Shown here piece after piece: positions 25,761 through 31,984 of a stretch of 32,413 nucleotides of DNA. Below the pieces are notes generated by a model, which worked only from the letters and a program-made list of their open reading frames with translations, was not told where the DNA came from and searched no databases. A program made the position numbers and the translations under genes. The stretch spans positions 1-32,413 of the forward strand of contig NCGG01000021.1 of the NCBI GenBank assembly GCA_002278855.1, in the 5' to 3' direction. Each line of letters opens with the position of its first letter. Within the stretch, counting starts at the first letter, position 1. This stretch comes from Sphingomonadales bacterium 28-55-16 (GTDB lineage: Bacteria > Pseudomonadota > Alphaproteobacteria > Sphingomonadales > Sphingomonadaceae).

Positions 25761-26321
25761 ATGGATCAAATGATATTGTTTTGGACCAAGATTGGCGCAA
25801 TCGGTCAATTAGTTGGCGCACTAGCGACGTTCTGTGCAGTCCTAGTTTCATTGTATGTTGTGATTACTGAAAGGCGTGAGGGGATAAAGCTCGTCGTTGG
25901 GCAGAGAATGATAATCGGCGGCGGCTTAAATCTGGATGTGATTTCGTTCCAGATTACCAACGTCGGTGCGCGCCCTTTCGTAATTAATAGCATTGGATGG
26001 CGAACAGGATGGTTCAAGCGGGGTCCGAAGTCTCTACGTTACCAATGGGGCTTTCAGATGGGAGATAATTCTCCGCTCTCTACTCAGCTGCCTCACATTC
26101 TTCAGCAAGGTCAAACTGCTTCGGTGACGATACCTATGAATATGTTTTTCTATAACAATTCAAAAGAAAAGTCGCTTTTCCATCCGAGAAAAATTCTCAA
26201 CTTTATAAATGTCGGAACAAACATGCATGGCGTCGTTAATACGGCTCTAGGTTCCGTGAAACTCGTGCGAGTTGAGACAGTCCTAACCAAAATTATTGAA
26301 GATCATTATTCTTCGGAATGA
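25761..26321 (+). CDS. Single-pass membrane protein, unknown
   Basis: A 186-residue protein with one membrane segment near the N-terminus (about residues 12-36: IGAIGQLVGALATFCAVLVSLYVVI), then a beta-rich soluble domain (VVGQRMIIGGGLNLDVISFQITNVGARPFVINSIGWRTG and onward). The phrase 'FQITNVGARPFVINSIGWR' is typical of a widespread type of hypothetical protein in which an N-terminal helix anchors an immunoglobulin-like domain. No enzyme motif is seen. It starts 43 bases after the serine recombinase gene and could be co-transcribed. Role unknown. Confidence 0.75.
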   Translation: MDQMILFWTKIGAIGQLVGALATFCAVLVSLYVVITERREGIKLVVGQRMIIGGGLNLDVISFQITNVGARPFVINSIGWRTGWFKRGPKSLRYQWGFQMGDNSPLSTQLPHILQQGQTASVTIPMNMFFYNNSKEKSLFHPRKILNFINVGTNMHGVVNTALGSVKLVRVETVLTKIIEDHYSSE

Positions 26322-26898
26322 TTTTTATGCGTCCCAGCTTCGCTGTTCCACATTCGCTTTCTGCTAACGCATCAGCGATTTAATTTCATATTTTTGGGTT
26401 GGTACATTTTCTTTAGATTTCTGCCACAGTGAGGCTTACGCCCCACTTTGGCTAACGTACGTTTTCTTTGAGTTGTTAAGCCTATGATTGCACACAACCA
26501 TGCAATTCAAACGAACTGAATGGGAGATAGGGTTACGCTGTTACCTTTATGTGTGGTGAGTTGTTCGCAACGCAGCGTCTTAGAAACCAATCATTTACCC
26601 CTAAGACACATACAAGTTACCGCTTTCGCAGTCTCATCTTTCTTGATCCATCGCATAATATTTTTACAAGCCAGTTGCGACTTTGCTTGTTGTATTGCGT
26701 GTCTGTGGTCACGCTTACTGGGCTGCAAGTTCCGTTGGCGACAGCTAGGCTGGCAAACTCAATGCGACGATAATGCCCTATGATAGAACATAGAAACGTG
26801 AATAGGTTACAGACACGTTCTTTCTGCTCCACAGATAAATACTAGTCAGATTACTCTTACATTCTGACGACATGTTTATTTATCACGAGAGGATTAGA
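26322..26898. other. Long non-coding stretch
   Basis: A gap of 577 bases. Open frames exist on both strands (for example 26520-26783 and 26617-26832, minus), but their products look unlike proteins: Cys/Arg-rich, with no ribosome site. Structural elements seen are GTCTTAG/CTAAGAC (26577-26583 with 26601-26607), AACGTACGTT as a palindrome near 26455, and CGTGTCTGT/ACAGACACG (26698-26706 with 26809-26817). It may hold promoters, a small RNA or remains of a lost gene. Confidence 0.4.
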
Positions 26899-27207
26899 AT
26901 GATAAAAAATGTAGTGATTTTGGAGATTTTTGATTTTTTGAAACAACGCGGAATCGTTTCAAGCGAGAGTGAATTCAGTGAAGGGTGGCTAGGGCAGTGC
27001 GATAGTTACTATCGCGGTTTGCGATTCAAACGTGGTGAACCCAGCATCGGTGTCGTAGCTATCTGTGGGAGCCGCATGAGACGAGCTGGCGAGCAGATTA
27101 TTGCATCACCCAGACATGCCCATGTCGGTCGCCACTTTCTTGAACTCAGCGAAAAATGTCTTCAGCTCGTTAACGAGGACGCGGTTGAATTAGAGCTTAT
27201 TTCTTAG
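26899..27207 (+). CDS. Small DUF6626-like protein
   Basis: A 102-residue protein from ATG 26899, chosen because GAGAGGA lies about six bases upstream. The sequence ILEIFDFLKQRGIVSSESEFSEGWLGQCDSYYRGLRFKRGEPSIGVVAICGSRMR resembles DUF6626 proteins, small proteins common in alphaproteobacterial accessory regions: a helix, then 'eFS..wLg.s..Yy..l', then 'g.pS'. The pattern recalls a helix-turn-helix-like element, but DNA binding is not established. Its 3' end overlaps the convergent TGT-fold gene by 11 bases, so the transcripts would be antisense to each other at their ends. Confidence 0.7.
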   Translation: MIKNVVILEIFDFLKQRGIVSSESEFSEGWLGQCDSYYRGLRFKRGEPSIGVVAICGSRMRRAGEQIIASPRHAHVGRHFLELSEKCLQLVNEDAVELELIS

Positions 27208-28549
27208 GTTTCTCGGGCGGATCAAAAACGTCTAGCAGCTTCACATTATCTGCGATTAGCTGTTCTGATCCGCCGTTTTCAAAAAACACATTCACGAAGT
27301 GAACAAGCTCCTGCAAAACTGACGGAACTCTGCTCGTGTCAGGCTTTTTACCAAACACAAGATCACACGCTTCAAGCGCAGTCGCATGGAACGTGTATAT
27401 ATTATGATTGGTCATCAGGTGTTCGCCGAGATTATCAACACGTCCGAACCTGTTTGCTTGTTTATGAAAAACAATGTCATTCACGCTGAATAGTCCAGAA
27501 AGCGGCGAAAATTCTGGCAAGTCTACTGGTACATTCCCTCGTGCCACCTGCATATTTTGCGGAACTGCTCGTGATGGCATGCGCCATGTTCGCAGATTAC
27601 TAGTCAGCTCTGGCTTATGATAAATCGCTCTGGTTAGACCCGATGCACGATGCGGGGAGCTGCTGTCATAGGTGAAGCGAATGGGACGATTAGTAGCTTT
27701 GGAAACAGCTTGCTGGATCGCTGTGTAAATGACGGATTGGATAGGTGGCGACTTGGCAAGAAGGTGAATGACTTCTGTGCGCTTCAGTCTGTCTTCATCT
27801 AGTAGCGTCCGAAGCCGTCTGAGCATGTTTCTCAGAAGCGACGACCTGCCACCAAATGCCCAGCCTTCAAACTCAAAATCTTTAACTGCATCGTACCAAA
27901 GCTCGCCTGCGCCTTCCTGCTTTATGTCTTGAATGACATTGAGAAACTTCGTTCCTTCGCCGCCGAAATTTCGTCCCCTGTTTTCCTGAAAGTAGCGCAG
28001 ATTATCAACGCTCAGATCAATCAACTGTTTGATGCTGAGATTGCGAATGGGACTGGTACTTTCGGGTTTTTCTTCCGTGCTTGCCCATAATGGCAAATCC
28101 AATGTCATCGCATAGTCCGTGTATGCGTCTAACCAATTCAGCACTCGTTCGCGGTATCCTGTCGTGAACCAGTTCTGATAAAATTCTTGGGGTGAATCTT
28201 GGTAGCGATAAATTGCTTCCTTCTCACGCTTGCTCTTGATCGCACCTGTGCCAAGTTGGTAGCCGCCACTATCTCCAATCACGATGACGCCCTCACGCCG
28301 ACGATTGAGGACCATATCATCAGTGGTGACGAATGCCTTTTCAAACTGCCCTGAGCTGTAGAGCGCATATTTGCATGACCACAGCCGACTGTCTGACGAT
28401 AAGAAGTCTAAGTCTTTGGGTCGGAAATTTCGCGGTATTCGTCCTTGACGAGCATCGCTGCGTTCTCTCGTAGCGAACTCAGCATAATGCTGCTGCAACG
28501 ATGGCAGATAGACTGCGTAGCTGTCGTATCGGTCAGTTAAATCAGCCAT
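27197..28549 (-). CDS. TGT-fold transglycosylase (DpdA/archaeosine-TGT-like)
   Basis: A 450-residue paralogue of the tRNA-guanine transglycosylase superfamily. Seen: Asp93 in IGDSGGYQLG (general acid/base; tgt product: TDSGGYQ), Asp151 in MTLDLPLW (tgt: AFDECP), Gln207 in FLNVIQDI (tgt: GIQQG), FEGWAFGG at 227 (tgt: FDGYAVGG) and Asp295 in FTYDSSSP (tgt nucleophile: FDCVLPTR). The CxCxxC zinc site of tgt is absent. It is thus a plausible base-exchange enzyme with an altered nucleic-acid-binding part. DpdA proteins use this fold to put 7-deazaguanines into DNA. ATG 28549 overlaps the stop of the upstream gene by eight bases, so both are translated together; an in-frame start at 28597 is possible. 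No dpdB-K or que genes are near. Confidence 0.82.
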   Translation of the reverse strand: MADLTDRYDSYAVYLPSLQQHYAEFATRERSDARQGRIPRNFRPKDLDFLSSDSRLWSCKYALYSSGQFEKAFVTTDDMVLNRRREGVIVIGDSGGYQLGTGAIKSKREKEAIYRYQDSPQEFYQNWFTTGYRERVLNWLDAYTDYAMTLDLPLWASTEEKPESTSPIRNLSIKQLIDLSVDNLRYFQENRGRNFGGEGTKFLNVIQDIKQEGAGELWYDAVKDFEFEGWAFGGRSSLLRNMLRRLRTLLDEDRLKRTEVIHLLAKSPPIQSVIYTAIQQAVSKATNRPIRFTYDSSSPHRASGLTRAIYHKPELTSNLRTWRMPSRAVPQNMQVARGNVPVDLPEFSPLSGLFSVNDIVFHKQANRFGRVDNLGEHLMTNHNIYTFHATALEACDLVFGKKPDTSRVPSVLQELVHFVNVFFENGGSEQLIADNVKLLDVFDPPEKPKK

Positions 28550-30278
28550 TGTTGTATCTGGCGAACAGCACATCATTGCGATTTCCGCGCTCATCAAGAG
28601 CAGGAATATATGCTTCGTGTTTTGCTGTCGCTGTCTCGTAACTAACGTTCAGCACAAATTCGTTGCCTCTGATGATGATTTCATCACAGACTGTCTGCGC
28701 TCTCGCCAGCATGGTGAAAAGCTCAATTATATCTAGAGGTGCCACGATGGTTGTATGCTTCGTCGCTGGTTCCAACGAGATAACTGCATCTCGCTCTGCT
28801 AGCGTTTTGCAATCATCGCCGTAGTGCGTGAACCCATCTTTGTTCACACCAGGTGGGTTGTCGCTCTCATAGTGCGATTGAAGTTCCAAATGATCAGTTC
28901 CCACCGCGAATGCGACCCGTGATGACTTTTTGTTTCTCAGATACTTGATAGCTCCAGTGAGCCACCCCTGAACCGACTGCCTATAAAAGCGATCAATGAA
29001 CTTCTTTTTTGCTCTGATTTCCCAAGCATAGCCCATGCTATCGTCAACGATCATCGGCTGATAGCTATGTTCACTTTTGATCAGATCAGTGTCGTAGAAG
29101 TAGATGTTTCTAGAGTGACCTGACGACTGACTGACCAGCTTCAACTGCTTAGTTGCGCTTTTATCTTCGTCAGCATCAATCAAATCGTTGCTCGGTTCAC
29201 AGCTAAAAAGAGGCAGCTGCGATTCATTCATCAAAATGTTTTCAATCCAATAGCGATCAGAACCGCGCAGCAGAATGTCACTGGGCACCGCAATCGGATT
29301 TTTGGGAATAGAGATTGTTGTTAGGCTGGCATCACTGAGTGTCTTGCTGACTAAGATTGAACCATCCGTTCTGATAACCAATCTTGCCCGCTCTGAACGC
29401 ATGATAGCCTTATCTAAAATGTCATCCCAGCCAACCTTATGCTCGTCAAAGAATTTGCCGCTCAAACCGAGCTTATGAATCATGTGCGGGACGATGTGCG
29501 GGCGTAGGCACTCAATCAGCAATCTCAAAACAGGAGGAGTGTTGCTCAGATCAAGCTCACCGCATTCATTGATAACCGCTTCAACGATCTGCGTATCTGT
29601 CGTTGAAGCGATAAGCGTGATCTTGCCTGTCCGCTTGCTACGCTTTGCTAGCAGCACGACAATGTCATCATTCGTTGCTGCCAATGCCCCCGCGTCTACA
29701 GTAGCGAAACCTTTGGATGTTTTCAGAATGTGCGTCTTGTTCTTGAGAATCTTTCTCTCATCGGAACGCTTAAGCAGTGCTTGGTCTTCAGTGAGATTTT
29801 TGCTCTTTTTCGCTTTCTTGCTGATAGCCGTGCTAGCGTCTGGTTCGCCATCTACCGCTTCACGCACTAGCTCCTTCAATCCATCAACGCCGCCAGCTTC
29901 GTGAATAAATGCCTTCATCACGTTGATTTTTGAAGCGTTCTCGTAGCGTTGACGGTGAGCGTCAAACTCATTGTCAATCGCCCATAATGCCTTGCTGTAA
30001 TAGCTGACCGTTGCATCGTTTGTACGAATGCGCGGGAAAGCTAGGCGAATGACAGGGCTGAAATTGTAGCGATTTCCCGTGTTGCGATAGGTTATGTTGT
30101 TCTCGGTATAAAGACGATCAAGATAGTCTGCTTCGTTGCGAGCCTCACGCCACCAAAAATAAGTCTCAGCAAGATTGCGATGCAGAAGTTCACGGGAGCT
30201 TTCGGCAAGCGTGTGTTGTTGTTCAGCTTGTTGCTGCAACGCTGTTAGTTGCTGACTTAGTTCTTGCTCGTTTGCCAT
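28542..30278 (-). CDS. Unknown 578-residue partner of the TGT-fold protein
   Basis: First gene of the pair; the stop overlaps the start of the TGT-fold gene. ATG 30278 has AAGGGGG five bases upstream. The N-terminus is a Gln-rich coiled coil (about 3-35), followed by FWWREARNEADYLDRLY. A Lys-rich linker lies around 150-185. The middle and C-terminal parts alternate strands and helices and end IPALDERGNRNDVLFARY. I recognise no nuclease, ATPase, methyltransferase or ParB motif, so it is not an obvious DpdB. There are no membrane segments. A substrate-recruiting or DNA-binding partner is the natural guess from the overlap, but it is only a guess. Palindrome copy 3 lies 60 bases upstream. Confidence 0.78.
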   Translation of the reverse strand: MANEQELSQQLTALQQQAEQQHTLAESSRELLHRNLAETYFWWREARNEADYLDRLYTENNITYRNTGNRYNFSPVIRLAFPRIRTNDATVSYYSKALWAIDNEFDAHRQRYENASKINVMKAFIHEAGGVDGLKELVREAVDGEPDASTAISKKAKKSKNLTEDQALLKRSDERKILKNKTHILKTSKGFATVDAGALAATNDDIVVLLAKRSKRTGKITLIASTTDTQIVEAVINECGELDLSNTPPVLRLLIECLRPHIVPHMIHKLGLSGKFFDEHKVGWDDILDKAIMRSERARLVIRTDGSILVSKTLSDASLTTISIPKNPIAVPSDILLRGSDRYWIENILMNESQLPLFSCEPSNDLIDADEDKSATKQLKLVSQSSGHSRNIYFYDTDLIKSEHSYQPMIVDDSMGYAWEIRAKKKFIDRFYRQSVQGWLTGAIKYLRNKKSSRVAFAVGTDHLELQSHYESDNPPGVNKDGFTHYGDDCKTLAERDAVISLEPATKHTTIVAPLDIIELFTMLARAQTVCDEIIIRGNEFVLNVSYETATAKHEAYIPALDERGNRNDVLFARYNNG

Positions 30279-30338
30279 TGCGCCCCCTTTTGCAAACGCA
30301 AGCTACCATCCGATTTGGTCGTTGCAACAGGATCGTGC

Positions 30339-30359
30339 AAACTTAAAAGTTTTAAGTTT
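30339..30359 (-). promoter_or_regulatory. Dispersed palindrome, copy 3
   Basis: Half-sites AAACTTAAAA and TTTTAAGTTT, perfect over 10+1+10. Read towards the 578-residue gene, the central base is C, as in the other two copies. It lies 60 bases before the ATG; a weak -35/-10 pair (TTGCAA, 16 bases, TAGCTT) fits between the palindrome and the gene. Confidence 0.75.
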
Positions 30360-30412
30360 ATGCGTGTAGATTGGGGCGTTTGTCAGTCGGTTTGCACTGA
30401 ATTGCTCGGTGC

Positions 30413-30760
30413 TCATGCATCATGCAAATCTCGCATTCCAGCATAGAGCGCATCAATCTCATCATCAGATAATCTGTTATCGGACTTCAGTATCGTCATC
30501 ATGCCCGCGACTTTTCTGTTTGCCTCTGCCTCTACTCTCCTGCCCTCTCCAATTATGAACGCCGCCGCGATCAGCGCACACGCAATTGGGACCGTGACGA
30601 GATTAGCGTTAGCCTGAACATCGCTAACCGCCAGCTCAACCGCTGCAAGAATGATCACACTAATAAAGTTACCAGCGAAGATAAATCCGAGAGACAGCAC
30701 AAGAGCTAATGCGGCGAAGTAGCTCAGTGATTTCTTCTTAGTGAATATCTCTTTTGCCAT
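30413..30760 (-). CDS. Two-helix membrane protein, unknown
   Basis: A 115-residue protein from ATG 30760, which follows AAGAGGACG; the upstream in-frame start at 30838 lacks such a site. Membrane segments are about 12-34 (LSYFAALALVLSLGFIFAGNFI, continuing into VIILAAVEL) and 58-74 (VTVPIACALIAAAFIIG). The C-terminal tail is soluble and helical (EANRKVAGMMTILKSDNRLSDDEIDALYAGMRDL). No family is recognised. It is divergent from the DUF6641-like gene and lies upstream of, but outside, the TGT-fold operon on the same strand. Confidence 0.72.
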   Translation of the reverse strand: MAKEIFTKKKSLSYFAALALVLSLGFIFAGNFISVIILAAVELAVSDVQANANLVTVPIACALIAAAFIIGEGRRVEAEANRKVAGMMTILKSDNRLSDDEIDALYAGMRDLHDA

Positions 30761-30913
30761 TGTACGTCCTCTTATCCGCTCTTGTGCTAAAGCTAATCGT
30801 TGAAGGCTAAGTCCGCAAGAAAACTCGCTCGGCAGCATTTTTGGCTGGAAATAGGTAGGAATTGAATAGGCAAGGATACAGAATCACGTTCTAGGAAAAA
30901 GGAGAATGTGAAT

Positions 30914-31345
30914 ATGTCTGCTATCGCTAATTTGAAGCTGATTGAGTTCAAACCCCAACACGCAAGCGGAGCTGTCTTTGTTCGTCGCAGGAAGCTAGCT
31001 GATAAGATCGCTCAGCAGATCAGTCTTGCGTCTGACCCAGCGTATGCACCCACTAAGATCATCACTCTCACTGACGAAAACGGAAACGAGCAACGCCGTG
31101 AAGTCGCTAAGCGCATCAAGCGTTGGTGGGTAACGAACGCTGATGGCTCAGTGCAGCTTACGATACGTTACGGCAGCAAACCAGTTGAGCTTGCGAAGGG
31201 CAAGAATGCAATTGAGCTTAGCTCTGCGTCTGAGATTGCGTCCACACTCTCGTTGATTTCTGACGCAGTGATAGATGGTGAGCTTGATGCTGCACTGGTC
31301 GTCAGTTCAGCATTCGGTCGTAAGCTCAAGAAGGGTGCAGCGTAG
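30914..31345 (+). CDS. DUF6641-like protein
   Basis: A 143-residue soluble protein starting at ATG 30914, with AAGGAG nine bases upstream. It shows the features I associate with DUF6641: an opening like ANLKLIEF, a basic helix VRRRKLADKIAQQISLA, then a strand region with RRWWVTNADGSVQLTIRYGSKPVELAKGKNAIEL, and a C-terminal helical part. Function is unknown; such proteins recur on integrative elements of proteobacteria and are often near the element ends, as here. It is the last island gene before attR. A weak hairpin follows its stop. Confidence 0.75.
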   Translation: MSAIANLKLIEFKPQHASGAVFVRRRKLADKIAQQISLASDPAYAPTKIITLTDENGNEQRREVAKRIKRWWVTNADGSVQLTIRYGSKPVELAKGKNAIELSSASEIASTLSLISDAVIDGELDAALVVSSAFGRKLKKGAA

Positions 31346-31361
31346 CTTCAATCTTCTTGAT

Positions 31362-31386
31362 GATGCTTATCAATGCTCAAAGCATC
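31362..31386 (+). terminator. Possible weak terminator after the DUF6641-like gene
   Basis: GATGCTT (31362-31368) and AAGCATC (31380-31386) form a 7-bp stem with an 11-base loop, followed by TTGTTG rather than a clean T run. Confidence 0.3.
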
Positions 31387-31473
31387 TTGTTGCTACCTGT
31401 GAAGGATCAGGGCATTAAGTCGTTGGAAACTATGGACTAGAAAGCTCTCATGCAAACACTTAATCCTACACAA

Positions 31474-31482
31474 AACTTTCAC
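31474..31482 (+). repeat. Candidate integrase arm site, right copy
   Basis: AACTTTCAC, same orientation as the two left-end copies and about 60 bases inside the attR core. Confidence 0.5.
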
Positions 31483-31543
31483 GTGAAGAAAACTAGTGCA
31501 TCAAAGCCGCAGATTTATGCGACTTTTAGCTTACGTAGCTATT

Positions 31544-31555
31544 GAGTGGGAGTAG
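31544..31555 (+). repeat. attR core
   Basis: GAGTGGGAGTAG, identical to 13894-13905. In its frame it encodes Glu-Trp-Glu-stop, a duplicate of the guaA end. Sequence to the right returns to chromosomal composition. Confidence 0.85.
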
Positions 31556-31568
31556 GCGTTTCGCCCGC

Positions 31569-31778
31569 ATGACCGCCCCGCTTTCGCCTGCGCAGATTAG
31601 CGAAATCGTCGAAATGGCGTTGTCGGACCATATCAGCTTCACGCAAATTTCGGCGCAGCATCAGGTGACGCCCGACGAAATAAAAGTCATCATGCGCACA
31701 CAGCTAAAGCCCGGCAGCTATCGCGCATGGCGCAAGCGGGTGCGTGATTTCGGCGACCGGCGGGAGTATTATAAATGA
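31569..31778 (+). CDS. DUF2805/TIGR03643 family protein
   Basis: A 69-residue conserved protein. The sequence LSPAQISEIVEMALSDHISFTQISAQHQVTPDEIKVIMRTQLKPGSYRAWRKRVR is characteristic: a short helix-turn-helix-like domain in which the bacterium-wide pattern 'W+kRV' closes the fold. Function is unknown. ATG 31569 is chosen because the family starts here; 31542 upstream lies in the duplicated att core. Before the island came in, this gene would have followed the guaA stop codon after 13 bases and may have been co-transcribed with it; the island has separated them by 17.65 kb. Confidence 0.88.
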   Translation: MTAPLSPAQISEIVEMALSDHISFTQISAQHQVTPDEIKVIMRTQLKPGSYRAWRKRVRDFGDRREYYK

Positions 31779-31877
31779 CGGCCATGCTATGCGGACATAA
31801 CGACCGCTCGCTTCTCGTCTTGCGGCAACCAAATTGATCTGCGCCCTTGTGGGTCGTCCGAAACCTATGTTAGCTTG

Positions 31878-31883
31878 TATAAT
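31878..31883 (+). promoter_or_regulatory. Possible -10 element (TATAAT)
   Basis: A perfect TATAAT preceded by TG lies about 100 bases before the hydroxylase start. A convincing -35 at 17-18 bases upstream is lacking, so it would act as an extended -10 promoter if real. Confidence 0.35.
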
Positions 31884-31984
31884 GACTTTTTGTTCGTCAT
31901 CCGCATCGCTGTTGTTATTGCCTCCTGCGTCCGTGCATGGGTACAGGGCCTAGACCGTAATCATTCCAAGAAAGCACGACCGAG

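Larger units (their letters stand above)
13906..31555. mobile_element. Genomic island integrated at the 3' end of guaA
   Basis: About 17.65 kb bounded by 12-bp direct repeats, with a tyrosine integrase gene at the left edge reading inward. The island is visibly more AT-rich than its flanks and uses AT-ending codons more freely. Without it the guaA stop would be followed after 13 bases by the DUF2805 gene at 31569. Cargo includes a type ISP restriction enzyme, a DNA-glycosylase-like protein, a serine recombinase and a TGT-fold enzyme. I see no conjugation, replication or phage structural genes, so it is an integrative element that would need help to move, or a decayed one. Confidence 0.9.

Noticed and set aside
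26520..26832. Small proteins in the long gap (26520-26783 plus, 26617-26832 minus)
   Set aside because: Products are Cys/Arg-rich without a pattern, lack ribosome sites, and overlap one another on both strands.
27197..30278. A complete dpd (7-deazaguanine-in-DNA) cluster
   Set aside because: Only a TGT-fold protein is present; no ParB-like DpdB, helicases, or queC/D/E/F-type genes are visible, and the partner is unlike those proteins.
14088..31345. A prophage
   Set aside because: An integrase and some phage-like small proteins occur, but there is no capsid, terminase, tail, lysis or replication gene.
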